Shown in pieces: positions 9,243 to 17,388 of a stretch of DNA of 64,000 bases. The translations under genes were made by a program, and so were the position numbers. The stretch spans positions 1 through 64,000 of the forward strand of contig JAQBTG010000015.1 in the NCBI GenBank assembly GCA_027624955.1. Direction: 5' to 3'. The stretch comes from Pseudomonadota bacterium. Its GTDB lineage: Bacteria; Pseudomonadota; Alphaproteobacteria; UBA828. The notes under the pieces were generated by a model. The model was not told the origin of the DNA. It was given only the letters and a program-made list of their open reading frames with translations, and ran no database searches. Positions within the stretch are counted from its first letter, which is position 1; the number at the start of each line of letters is the position of its first letter.

Positions 9243-10115
9243 ATGTTGACCCAGACCAAACGCTATCCGTACAGCCCCATCTCGCGGCGCGAGAAGCTGC
9301 GCTTTCCCGACGGCGCCCGCGTGGCGGTATTGCCGTACATCAATATCGAACATTTTCCCGAGAATTTACCGGGCACGGCGTTGTCGTCAGCGACCACCAG
9401 CTTCGAACCTGACGTGCTCAACTATGGTTGGCGCGATTACGGCAACCGGGTCGGCATTTGGCGCATGATGGAGGGCTTGGACAAATGCGGCATGCGCGCA
9501 ACCGTTTGCCTAAACAGCGAAGTCTGTCGGGAATATCCCGAAATTGTCGAAGAGGGCAACAAGCGCGGCTGGGAATGGATGGGCCATGGCCACAACAATT
9601 CGCAATTGCTTCCCGGCCTCGAAGAAGATGCCGAGCGCAGCTTGATCAACGATGTTGTGGCAGCGCTCGAAAAATCCACCGGCACCCGGCCCAAAGGTTG
9701 GCTCGGGCCATATGTTTCCGAAACTTACAACACGCCCGACCTGCTGGCCGAAGCGGGCATCGAATATCTCTGTGATTTTTGCTGCGACGACCAGCCATTC
9801 AAGATGAACGTCAAATCCGGCAGCCTGATTTCAATGCCCTATTCGGTGGAGTGTAACGATCTGCCGCTCGCGCTTTATTTTGGCGCGACGGGCGAGGACA
9901 TGGGGCAGATGATCCGGGATCAATTTGACGTACTCTATGAGGAAGGCGCGGACAATGCTCGCGTTCTGCCGATTTGCCTGCACACTTTTATTGCCGGCCA
10001 GCCGTTTCGCTGGAAGCATATTTCGGCGGCGCTCAAATATATTGCCGGGCATGATCACGTCTGGCACCCGACCGGCAGCGAGATCAACGATTGGTACCGC
10101 GCCAACCATCTCTAA
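9243..10115 (+). CDS. Polysaccharide deacetylase family (PuuE/allantoinase-like)
   Basis: 290 residues of the NodB-homology/carbohydrate esterase 4 fold. It carries the long N-terminal segment seen in the PuuE (metal-independent allantoinase) and formamide-type subgroup (VLPYINIEHFPENLPG, YGNRVGIWRMMEGLD). The metal-binding block of secreted chitin deacetylases is replaced by WEWMGHGHNNSQ, which still has His residues, and there is no signal peptide. This suggests a cytoplasmic cyclic-amide or deformylase-type hydrolase. It follows the ubiD-like gene by 28 bp. Together with the two amidases on the other arm, it fits breakdown of a nitrogen-containing compound. Confidence 0.82.
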   Translation: MLTQTKRYPYSPISRREKLRFPDGARVAVLPYINIEHFPENLPGTALSSATTSFEPDVLNYGWRDYGNRVGIWRMMEGLDKCGMRATVCLNSEVCREYPEIVEEGNKRGWEWMGHGHNNSQLLPGLEEDAERSLINDVVAALEKSTGTRPKGWLGPYVSETYNTPDLLAEAGIEYLCDFCCDDQPFKMNVKSGSLISMPYSVECNDLPLALYFGATGEDMGQMIRDQFDVLYEEGADNARVLPICLHTFIAGQPFRWKHISAALKYIAGHDHVWHPTGSEINDWYRANHL

Positions 10116-10158
10116 GGCGCGACGCACAGAAAACTTGCGGAAAACTCACGGAAAACTT

Positions 10159-10581
10159 ATGGCGTTATTTCACATGTCGCGGCGGGTCCGCTTCGCCGAT
10201 ACCGACCCAGCCGGAATCGTCTATTTTCCGCGCTACTTCGTCATGACCAATGATCTGGTGGAGGAATGGTTCGCCGCTGCCCTCGAACTACCCTATCGCA
10301 AGTTTTTTGAGGACGGCATCCGTGCCGTGCCGCTCCTAAATGTGGCGGCAACATTTCCGGCGCCGAGCAGGCTGGGCGATATGTTGGATTTTAGTCTGGC
10401 GGTCTCACGCCTCGGCAACAAATCCTTCACCGTGAAGATCAGGGCGCATTGCGGCGAGCAGGCACGCCTGATCAGCGATCAATCGAGCGCCTGGACGCGG
10501 CGCGATAGCGCCACGCTCAAGGCCGAATCAATTCCACCCGAAGTACGAACGCGCATGAAACAATTTCTTGAAAATTCATAA
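10159..10581 (+). CDS. Acyl-CoA thioesterase, 4-hydroxybenzoyl-CoA thioesterase (hot-dog) family
   Basis: 140 residues with the 4HBT/YbgC-type active-site motif VRFADTDPAGIVYFPRYF, in which the Asp is catalytic. The start is the ATG at 10159; open frame upstream of it overlaps the deacetylase gene. These enzymes hydrolyse aromatic or short-chain acyl-CoA thioesters in the cytoplasm. Coming last in the ubiD-like run, it could release a free acid from a CoA intermediate of the same pathway. The link is positional only. Confidence 0.85.
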   Translation: MALFHMSRRVRFADTDPAGIVYFPRYFVMTNDLVEEWFAAALELPYRKFFEDGIRAVPLLNVAATFPAPSRLGDMLDFSLAVSRLGNKSFTVKIRAHCGEQARLISDQSSAWTRRDSATLKAESIPPEVRTRMKQFLENS

Positions 10582-10644
10582 GGGCTTACACCGTTATATG
10601 ATTCGCGCTACTCTCGCTGGCGCAGATCGGTTTGGCAGGAAAAT

Positions 10645-10899
10645 ATGCTCTATTTGACGCGCAAAATTGGCGATGCGGTGGTGATCAACGACACCATCGA
10701 AGTTACTGTGGTTGAAGTTCGCGGGCGGACCGTAAAGCTCGGCTTCACTTTTCCGGAACATGCGACCGTGTTGCGCAAGGAAATTCATGAGAAGGTCGTG
10801 CGCGAAAACATCGACGCGGCACGGGCCGGCGATGCCCTCGAAGGCGCTACCTTCGACAGCAAAAAACTAACCGGCGGCACGGCCAAGCCAGACGGCTGA
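10645..10899 (+). CDS. csrA: Carbon storage regulator CsrA
   Basis: 84 residues, starting MLYLTRKIGDAVVINDTIEV and continuing through the conserved RNA-binding strand (VKLGFTFPEHATVLRKEIHE). CsrA is a dimeric RNA-binding protein that represses or stabilises mRNAs at GGA motifs and often controls flagellar genes. Here the usual third segment VxAPxxVxVHR is changed to FTFPEHATVLR, a recognisable but divergent version, and there is a C-terminal tail of about 20 residues. An AGGA precedes the ATG by five bases. It lies immediately ahead of the fliO-fliP run, in line with a motility role. Confidence 0.93.
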   Translation: MLYLTRKIGDAVVINDTIEVTVVEVRGRTVKLGFTFPEHATVLRKEIHEKVVRENIDAARAGDALEGATFDSKKLTGGTAKPDG

Positions 10900-10933
10900 A
10901 TCGCTCTCTTGGCAGCGGTCAAAACGCCGGATG

Positions 10934-10955
10934 TTAAGCGAAAATTAAGGTTAAC
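10934..10955 (+). promoter_or_regulatory. CtrA box ahead of the small-gene/fliO/fliP run
   Basis: A perfect TTAA-N7-TTAA (10934-10948, spacer gcgaaaa) is followed two bases later by another TTAA. This is the full binding motif of the cell-cycle/motility regulator CtrA. It lies 72-86 bp before the first small gene of the run that ends in fliP, so it is a plausible activator site for that operon. Confidence 0.7.
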
Positions 10956-11019
10956 GAGGCGATACTCCTGATACAGAAACGGCTGCCATCTGGGCTGCCG
11001 GTGCAGTCAGGATGAAGCC

Positions 11020-11217
11020 TTGAGCGAACTTCCCGAAACCCAACTTGATGATGATACCGCGAGCAGCCAAGGAGGCGACGCAGACCTCGTCGACCTGCTC
11101 GCTACGCTGGACGAGGACAGTTTCATTCCGGTCGCGGCACTGAGTGTCGTCGCCGATATCCTGACCTATCTGCACGGCAGAGATAGCGACCTGGACGCGC
11201 CGGAGGGCTCGTTGTGA
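11020..11217 (+). CDS. Small acidic protein of unknown function upstream of fliO
   Basis: 65 residues, strongly acidic in the first half, with a short hydrophobic helix (FIPVAALSVVADILTYL). It starts at a TTG about 70 bp after a CtrA box and overlaps the next gene by GTGA, a sign of translational coupling. I do not recognise a family. Its position between csrA and fliO in a run ending in fliP argues for a flagellar role, but nothing in the sequence shows what it does. Confidence 0.55.
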   Translation: MSELPETQLDDDTASSQGGDADLVDLLATLDEDSFIPVAALSVVADILTYLHGRDSDLDAPEGSL

Positions 11218-11534
11218 GCCAGTTCGCCGCCGTTGAGCGATTGATTGCTAACGCGCGCGCGCATGTGAGCGCCGGGCAGCAATGCCTCGCCCTCAACCAG
11301 CCTGTCGATTTGCGCGGCCTCGCCGCCGTGGTCGCCGAGATCGGCGAAAGTTTGTCGCAGTTGCCGCGCGACCAAGCACTCACCCAACGCAACGCGTTGA
11401 TCGTGCTGTTTGATGAAATGGGCCAGCTAGATGAAGCCGTCGCCCGAGTGCACCGAGAAACCTCTGAGCAGCTCAAGCAGATTTCATCACGGCGCTACGC
11501 CACCTCCGCCTACAACAATCCGACGAAGTCCTAG
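11214..11534 (+). CDS. Small helical protein, possible flagellar accessory protein
   Basis: 106 residues, predicted nearly all alpha-helical, beginning at a GTG that overlaps the previous stop (GTGA). The C-terminal part (LFDEMGQLDEAVARVHRETS) resembles the long helices of FliT/FlgN-type export chaperones, but the similarity is in style, not in a motif I can name. It precedes fliO by 14 bp. Co-transcription with fliO and fliP is likely; the function is unknown. Confidence 0.6.
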   Translation: MSQFAAVERLIANARAHVSAGQQCLALNQPVDLRGLAAVVAEIGESLSQLPRDQALTQRNALIVLFDEMGQLDEAVARVHRETSEQLKQISSRRYATSAYNNPTKS

Positions 11535-11548
11535 CCTGCGCATCCGGC

Positions 11549-11977
11549 ATGGGATTCGATACCTATCTGCGTTTCATCATGATGCTGGTGCTGGTGATCG
11601 GCATGATCGCCTTCATCGCCTGGCTGGTCCGCCGCTTTGGATTTCTCAACCGAATCGCACCGGGCATGGGTGTAAAAAACGCGAGCCGTCGCCTGGCAGT
11701 AATTGAATCCTGCACGGTAGACGCGAAACGCCGCTTGGTTTTGGTCCGCCGAGATCAAGCCGAGCACCTTATTCTGCTGACCGGCACTGGCTCCGCAGTC
11801 GTTATCGAGCGCGGCACGGAAGGCAATAGGCAGCGCAAAAAGGAGCGCGGCACGACCGCTACCAAGTTCGCCGCAGCGCTGGCCCAGGAAGAACAGGAAT
11901 GGGATGACGAGGCCGAGGCGGCGGAAGACGAACCCGTTACTCGCCTCACCAGATTTGGAAAAAGCGCTTCACGATGA
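11549..11977 (+). CDS. fliO: Flagellar biosynthesis protein FliO
   Basis: 142 residues: one N-terminal membrane helix (FIMMLVLVIGMIAFIAWLV) and a cytoplasmic beta-rich domain (RRLAVIESCTVDAKRRLVLV) followed by an acidic, charged tail. That is the layout of FliO, which assists assembly of the FliP ring in the flagellar export gate. It overlaps fliP by ATGA (11974-11977), the gene order expected for fliO-fliP. No strong ribosome-binding site is visible, in keeping with coupling to the gene upstream. Confidence 0.85.
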   Translation: MGFDTYLRFIMMLVLVIGMIAFIAWLVRRFGFLNRIAPGMGVKNASRRLAVIESCTVDAKRRLVLVRRDQAEHLILLTGTGSAVVIERGTEGNRQRKKERGTTATKFAAALAQEEQEWDDEAEAAEDEPVTRLTRFGKSASR

Positions 11978-12750
11978 CGCGCGCCGGCGCCCGCAAGATT
12001 ATCCTTTCGGCAGGATTGGGAACTGTGGCTGCCGTGCTTTTCAGCGCGGTGGTGCTGGCCTTTCCCAACGCCGGCGTGGCGCAGGAGCTGAACCTCAATT
12101 TCGGCGAGGGCGGCTCGATGACCGGCCAGCTGTTGCGCATGATCGCTTTGTTAACGATCCTCAGCCTGGCGCCTGGAATTCTCGTCGTCGTGACCTCATT
12201 CACCCGTATCGTCGTCGTCTTTTCGCTTTTGCGCAGTGCCATCGGCTTGCAGCAAACTCCGCCCAACACGGTGATCATCAGTCTCTCGCTGTTTCTCACG
12301 GCCTTCATCATGATGCCGACGCTACAACAATCCTATCGCGAAGGGATTGCGCCACTTATCGCTGAGGAGATTACTGAAGAAGAAGCGTTCGTCCGTACGG
12401 TGGCACCACTCCGTATGTTCATGCTACGGCAAGTGCGCGAGGAGGACCTCGCCATGTTCCTTGACCTGGCTAACGAAGGCGTAATCGCCGGCCCGGAGGA
12501 CACGCCGCTCCGCGCTCTTGTTCCGGCATTCATGATTAGTGAATTGCGGCGCGCCTTTGAGATTGGCTTCCTCATCTTCATACCGTTTCTCGTCATCGAC
12601 ATGGTGGTTGCCGGCATTCTGCTCTCGATGGGCATGATGATGCTGCCACCCGTGATGATCTCACTGCCGTTCAAGCTAATATTTTTTGTTCTGGTGGATG
12701 GCTGGATGCTGCTCTCGAGCAGTCTGGTCGACAGCTTCGCGCAGGTATAA
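11974..12750 (+). CDS. fliP: Flagellar export gate protein FliP
   Basis: 258 residues with an N-terminal signal sequence (TVAAVLFSAVVLAFPNAGVA) and the hallmark blocks of FliP: LAPGILVVVTSFTRIVVVFS, GLQQTPPNTVIISLSLFLT, PAFMISELRRAFEIGFLIF and MVVAGILLSMGMMMLPP. FliP forms the pentameric core of the type III export gate in the inner membrane. It appears intact. The partner genes fliQ and fliR are not downstream; a convergent gene begins 8 bp after the stop, so they must lie elsewhere or be lost. Confidence 0.97.
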   Translation: MTRAGARKIILSAGLGTVAAVLFSAVVLAFPNAGVAQELNLNFGEGGSMTGQLLRMIALLTILSLAPGILVVVTSFTRIVVVFSLLRSAIGLQQTPPNTVIISLSLFLTAFIMMPTLQQSYREGIAPLIAEEITEEEAFVRTVAPLRMFMLRQVREEDLAMFLDLANEGVIAGPEDTPLRALVPAFMISELRRAFEIGFLIFIPFLVIDMVVAGILLSMGMMMLPPVMISLPFKLIFFVLVDGWMLLSSSLVDSFAQV

Positions 12751-12757
12751 CGGCCGC

Positions 12758-15700
12758 TCAGTTGACGGCGTTGGTATCGATGTCGCTGTTGACGCCTTCT
12801 GTCGGCGGTGAATCGCGGTAGGTTCTGAGGAACGCTTCGGCGCCCTCAATGTTGGCGAGGATTTTCGGCAGCTCGTGAACCGGAACCGCATCGGTATCAC
12901 TCGAGCGAGTGATGAGATCGAACGCGTTTTTGTAGACGCTTTCCGCCATGCCCGCACCATATTGGAGGCGCAAGCGGGCCAATTCAGACGTATTGTCCGA
13001 CAGCATCAGCGCGACGACTTGGCGCATGATAAGATGCTGCTCATGCACTGCGATATCGCCGCCGGCATGATCAAACGCCTTGCCTAACTCGGTGCTGGCT
13101 TCAGCCCATTGCTCGGACCGCCAATAGATGTCGGCGCGCAGCAGCGCCGCATCGCGGGTCTGGTCGGCTTTCAGAAGCACCAGCGCGGCATCGCCATCGC
13201 CAACAGCCGCAAGCGCCCGGGCCTCGAGATGGCGACGCTGTTGCTTCAGCGCGACGGGCATGTCGATGCCCTCACCTTGCGAAAGTTTGAGCGTATCCAG
13301 AGCGTGCGCCGGCTCCTGGTCGAGCAACTGAATGATCGCTAGATGGGCACCAATGCGTGACTTATCGACACCGGCGACGGCGTCGAGCTGACGATTCAGT
13401 AATTCTCCAGCGCGGTCGAGAAGGTCGACATCGACCAGCCGATTGGCTAGGCCCTCGGCAATCCGTCCCCCCGCCGCACCGTCTTCCGACAAATCGCCGA
13501 ATTCGTAATAGAGGCTGAGTGCTGTCAACGGTGAGAGCGTGTCGGCGCCGCCATCGATAAAGAGGTCAGAGAACATGCGCTGCATTTGCTCGTTCACTGC
13601 GGGGGCCGCTGCGGACTGTGGGAAATTCTCCACGGCGTCGCGCATGGCTTGCAGCGCATTCAGGTAATTTTTCTCTTCGCGGTAGAGCTCCGCGAGCCGG
13701 CGCAGCAGCAATTGTTCGAAGGAATCGCCGCGCCACGCGTGGCGCAGCCGTTCCAGCGCAACAATGGCGTCACTGCGCGTCATGCGACCAAGATGCAGCA
13801 TCAACTCAACCCGCGACAATTCCGCGCGCGCCCGTACCGGGGGACTGCCGTCAATCGCCAATTTGTCGAAATATTCAAGCGCGGCCTCGGTCTTGCCAGT
13901 GCGCTGATAGGCGGTGGCACGCAAGTAGCGCGCTTCCATCTTATCGTTCTTATTGGGTGCTTCAGCCTCGATGCGCTCGACCAAGCGGTTGACGCGGTGG
14001 TAATTTCCCACCGCTAATGCCGCATGGGCCGCCAACAGACCAAAGCGCGCACGTAAATCGAGCGGCAAACGCTCAAACGCCGGGCCAGAAATGGCGAACG
14101 CTGAATCTGCCCCCTGCCAATCGCCGCGCGTTGCCGTCAGCGCGGCGCGCCACAGCGTTACATCCATATCACCATCTAGTATTTCGCGGTTTAGATCGGC
14201 CGCCGCTTCCTCGGCACGGCCGAGCAGCATGAGCGTCGCGCCCCGTAGGGCGAGAAAGTCGGGGCGTTCAAGAGATTTCGGATCTTCTTCGGCGATGCGG
14301 TGAATAACGCCGATGGCATCCTCCGCGAGACCATGGGCGAAGTGAAAGTTTGCAAGGCTTAGACGGCGCTCTGTGCGCACTTCGATTCCGGCGGAAACAA
14401 CCGCATGCTGCAAGAGACGCCTGGCATCAATGTATTGACCGAGATCATCACGCCGACAGGCCTCATATTCAAACAACGGCCCCATAGCGGTTTCAAGACC
14501 GTCCGATATTTCGGCCAAGCGGCCCGTACTCGTGACGGCATCCGCGGACATATAGAGCTCGTGCGGGCTGGTCACTTCAACGCCCGTCACCTTGATATCG
14601 ATGGCGACATCATCGGCGCGGGTCTTGAAGGCCATAATACCCTGCGCGCTCGCGATGATATCGAACTGCACGAAGGCGCGGCCTGTCTTGACGCCGACGC
14701 CGGGCTCTCTCACCGGCACGACGATCAATGTGTCGCCAACCTCCGGGTCATTGATCTTGATTGCCCGACCAGCGCCGGGAGTCGGGACCAATACCCTGGC
14801 GCCGCCTTTTGCCGACGGCTCAGCGCGAATCAAAAGCGGCTTGGCAGGCGGCAACGGCGCATCGGTCATTTCCACCAGCCAAGTGTTGCCGCTGCGCGCA
14901 ACACGCGGCCACAGATCGGCGGCGATACCGAAACGCAAAACAGTCGCGCCCGGCGCACGCAGCTGATCGGCGCTGGTGATCGTTCCGGTCATGCGGTCAG
15001 CCATGCCAAGCGCACTCAGATCGACGATGCGCGGCACATCGAACACCATCCACAGATACCCCATGCGACGAAAGACGCTTGCCCCGACGCGCCGATCCCA
15101 TAGCAAACGCAATCGCATTCCGCCCGATATGGCCTCCGCAGACACAGTGAGCGGCGGCGCCGGTGGCAGCGTGGCAGAGAGGGCGCGCTCCGTCGCATCG
15201 GGATGCCGTTCATCCTCGAATTGCGTGGATGATTGGTTTTTACTTCTAGCGGTTAACGCCGCGGCACGAAGCCCGGCCAAATTCAACGCTGCTATTCCAG
15301 CCGGCAGATGGGCTTTGACATTTTCGCTGCCGCTTTCTTTGGGTCGTTCCGGCTGTAATGTGGCACTGCCCGGAACGGCGATCACGTTCGGCGGAGTCCG
15401 GGTCGGCGTGCTCGCCGTCACCCCGGCTGCGTTCTCCAAGGCATCCAGGACGATGCGCTTGCCTTTCTGAAAATGCCGCATCCGCAGTGATTCGCCTATG
15501 CCGATCTGGAGCAGCAGTTTTCCTTCCGACTGAACACTGTCGATGGAAAAGAACCGCTTCGGCAGCTCCTTTCTCAACGCCAATAGATCAATTTCTCCTG
15601 GCCCGTCAAACAAGATGCTCACCGTCTCTCCGGTGCGTTCAACATCATATTCGACCGCGTCATTCCAGGCGAAAATGAGTCGGCTGAAACTGCCATATTC

Positions 15701-16615
15701 CTTACTTTCCACGGCGATCAAGGGTGCCGGCGCGGAAAACTCTACGTTCGCGGGGGCCGGCGGGAGAGCCGAAGATTGGGGCGCGGCGGTAAAAGGGGCA
15801 GAGATGGAAGCTACCGGCGCAGCAATTGGTACAGTTGGCGGTGCGGTCGGCGATGCTATTGGCGGTGCTGCCGGCGGTGCTGCCGGCGGTGCGATCGACG
15901 GTGCTGCCGGCGGTGCTGCCGGCGGTGCGATCGACGGTGCTGCCGGCGGTGCGGTCGACGGTGCGGTCGGCGGTGCGGTCGGCGCTGCTGTCGACGGTGC
16001 GGTCGGCGCTGCGGTCGACGGCTCTGTCGACGGTGCTTCGAAGGCTGATTTGCCCGCCGTAGCGATAGTCGATTCTTGATTATCGGCCGGTGGCTCGGGC
16101 AATTTCTCCGCTGTTTTGGGAGAGCTCTGTTGTGAAGGGCTTTCGTCCCCTTGTTGCGCACCAACCAGATCGATCACCACCATGTTACCAAGGGTAAAGG
16201 AGCGCAAGGTGAATGGGCGTAGCAAATGCAGGCGGACGGTGCGGTGGTCATCGAGGATTTCAGCGCTCTCGACCCACTCATCCAAATCGTCCAGGAGCCG
16301 TTTGAAATCAGCCTGCAGCGGACTGTCAAACCGTATCTCCGCCACTGTCCCCTCGCCGCTGGCTTGGAAAGCCGGCAGCGGTTTCCAATCGAAGACTATG
16401 CGCGCGAAACCGTCATGCAATCCGCTCCGAACCGTAATTTGGACGGCGGCTTCATTGGCCTCGTCGGTTTCGGCGGAGAGCACAGCTGGAAGGCAGAGCG
16501 TGACGGCCAATCCGAGCAGGGCGGCAACGCAACGACGACGAAACCAACCCCCGCGCGCGCGGGTGCGCGTCTGGGAGTGGGGTGCGGAGCTTGCAGGGCG
16601 CAACGATAAATTCAT
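12758..16615 (-). CDS. Large periplasmic TPR protein of the fliL-fliM-motE operon
   Basis: 1285 residues, not assigned to a named family. An N-terminal arginine-rich leader and hydrophobic core (CVAALLGLAVTLCLPAVLSA) look like a signal peptide. Three similar beta-rich repeats follow, at about 58-150, 305-400 and 500-590, each with a pattern like RIVFDWKPL or RLIFAWNDA, reminiscent of AMIN-type domains. Repeats 1 and 2 are separated by an Ala/Pro-rich linker of variable-number repeats. The C-terminal half, from about 730, is helical with TPR-like units (LRATAYQRTGKTEAALEYFD is a clear one). It is the last gene of the run fliL-fliM-pflI-like-motE-like. A periplasmic TPR scaffold for the flagellar motor, analogous in idea to Campylobacter PflA/PflB or Sinorhizobium MotC, is a reasonable hypothesis only. 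Confidence 0.85.
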   Translation of the reverse strand: MNLSLRPASSAPHSQTRTRARGGWFRRRCVAALLGLAVTLCLPAVLSAETDEANEAAVQITVRSGLHDGFARIVFDWKPLPAFQASGEGTVAEIRFDSPLQADFKRLLDDLDEWVESAEILDDHRTVRLHLLRPFTLRSFTLGNMVVIDLVGAQQGDESPSQQSSPKTAEKLPEPPADNQESTIATAGKSAFEAPSTEPSTAAPTAPSTAAPTAPPTAPSTAPPAAPSIAPPAAPPAAPSIAPPAAPPAAPPIASPTAPPTVPIAAPVASISAPFTAAPQSSALPPAPANVEFSAPAPLIAVESKEYGSFSRLIFAWNDAVEYDVERTGETVSILFDGPGEIDLLALRKELPKRFFSIDSVQSEGKLLLQIGIGESLRMRHFQKGKRIVLDALENAAGVTASTPTRTPPNVIAVPGSATLQPERPKESGSENVKAHLPAGIAALNLAGLRAAALTARSKNQSSTQFEDERHPDATERALSATLPPAPPLTVSAEAISGGMRLRLLWDRRVGASVFRRMGYLWMVFDVPRIVDLSALGMADRMTGTITSADQLRAPGATVLRFGIAADLWPRVARSGNTWLVEMTDAPLPPAKPLLIRAEPSAKGGARVLVPTPGAGRAIKINDPEVGDTLIVVPVREPGVGVKTGRAFVQFDIIASAQGIMAFKTRADDVAIDIKVTGVEVTSPHELYMSADAVTSTGRLAEISDGLETAMGPLFEYEACRRDDLGQYIDARRLLQHAVVSAGIEVRTERRLSLANFHFAHGLAEDAIGVIHRIAEEDPKSLERPDFLALRGATLMLLGRAEEAAADLNREILDGDMDVTLWRAALTATRGDWQGADSAFAISGPAFERLPLDLRARFGLLAAHAALAVGNYHRVNRLVERIEAEAPNKNDKMEARYLRATAYQRTGKTEAALEYFDKLAIDGSPPVRARAELSRVELMLHLGRMTRSDAIVALERLRHAWRGDSFEQLLLRRLAELYREEKNYLNALQAMRDAVENFPQSAAAPAVNEQMQRMFSDLFIDGGADTLSPLTALSLYYEFGDLSEDGAAGGRIAEGLANRLVDVDLLDRAGELLNRQLDAVAGVDKSRIGAHLAIIQLLDQEPAHALDTLKLSQGEGIDMPVALKQQRRHLEARALAAVGDGDAALVLLKADQTRDAALLRADIYWRSEQWAEASTELGKAFDHAGGDIAVHEQHLIMRQVVALMLSDNTSELARLRLQYGAGMAESVYKNAFDLITRSSDTDAVPVHELPKILANIEGAEAFLRTYRDSPPTEGVNSDIDTNAVN
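15837..16034. repeat. Coding tandem repeat (Ala-Pro linker)
   Basis: About 200 bp of short tandem units built from ggcggtgctgcc, ggcggtgcgatcgac and ggtgcggtcgac variants in multiples of three bases. On the minus strand they encode a run of APPAAP, APSIAPP and APTAP units in the linker of the large TPR protein. Near-identical neighbouring units mean the copy number is likely to change by slippage without shifting the frame. Short-read assembly may have collapsed it. Confidence 0.9.
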
Positions 16616-16715
16616 TCACTTATCCGGTTGGTCGCCGGCGAAGTCTTGACTGACAATCTGGGAACGCGGCTAAAACTGTCTTAAGCCTGAGGACGGACCG
16701 TGTCGAGCGGTTAGA

Positions 16716-17363
16716 TTAATCAGAAAAGCGATTGCGTTCAGCCAGGTTTATGGTCAGGCGCTGAGCTTTCTCAGGCGAGAGAAGCGCCAAGATCGGCGCC
16801 GTTTTGGCTTCGCGCATGCGCTCGATGACATCAAGCAATATCTCCCCGTTCAGGTTCGCCAAAATACGCGCGGCATCCTTCGGCTTCATGTTCTCATAGA
16901 TCTTCACAAGGCTTTGCATTCGCCCTTCCTGCTCCTCATCATGCTGGGTGAGCAGGCTTTCGACCTGTGTTTTCAGGCGCTTGAGTTCGGCGATTTTTTC
17001 GACCAGGCCATGCTCCGCCGCCGCCAATGTTTTCTCGCGCAACTCAAATTCCCGCTCGCGTCCCTCGATCTCATGTCGCCGGATGTTTAGGCTTTGCAGC
17101 AATTCAATTTCGGCCCGATTAAGGAGCATGGGGTCAAAATCCAAGTCCTCGAAACGGAAGTCGGAGTTGCTCTGTTCAGGCAATGCCGCGATTTTTGTTT
17201 CCGAGGCCGAAGCCACGGTTTCCTCGGCGGCGGCAAGACTCGAAGCAATGCCAAATGCACCGATTAGCGTGTCGGAATCAGTCCACAAATCGCTGACCCG
17301 CACACCCAACATGAGAAACGCACCCAGAATGGCGATGGGAAGAAGTCTTAGGCGAAATCGCAT
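16716..17363 (-). CDS. MotE-like flagellar protein (coiled coil plus MgtE_N/FliG-like domain)
   Basis: 215 residues. It has an N-terminal signal or anchor helix (LLPIAILGAFLMLGVRVSD), a long coiled coil around residues 85-140 (EIEGREREFELREKTLAAAE) and a C-terminal helical domain (YENMKPKDAARILANLNGEI) of the MgtE-N/FliG-like type. This matches the MotE family of alphaproteobacteria; in Sinorhizobium MotE acts as a chaperone for the periplasmic motility protein MotC. Here the next gene encodes a very large secreted TPR protein, which could be its client (inference). It follows the pflI-like gene by about 25 bp. Confidence 0.8.
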   Translation of the reverse strand: MRFRLRLLPIAILGAFLMLGVRVSDLWTDSDTLIGAFGIASSLAAAEETVASASETKIAALPEQSNSDFRFEDLDFDPMLLNRAEIELLQSLNIRRHEIEGREREFELREKTLAAAEHGLVEKIAELKRLKTQVESLLTQHDEEQEGRMQSLVKIYENMKPKDAARILANLNGEILLDVIERMREAKTAPILALLSPEKAQRLTINLAERNRFSD

Positions 17364-17388
17364 TGCTATATCTCCAAAGCGCAGTTAA

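Noticed and set aside
15837-16034. Tandem repeats considered as a CRISPR array
   Set aside because: Units are 12-15 bases with no unique spacers and lie in a coding frame.
15826-16062. Open frames antisense to the TPR linker with Arg/Cys-rich or Gly/Ala-rich repeats
   Set aside because: They are reading frames forced open by the tandem repeat, with no start signal; the minus-strand gene is the coding one.
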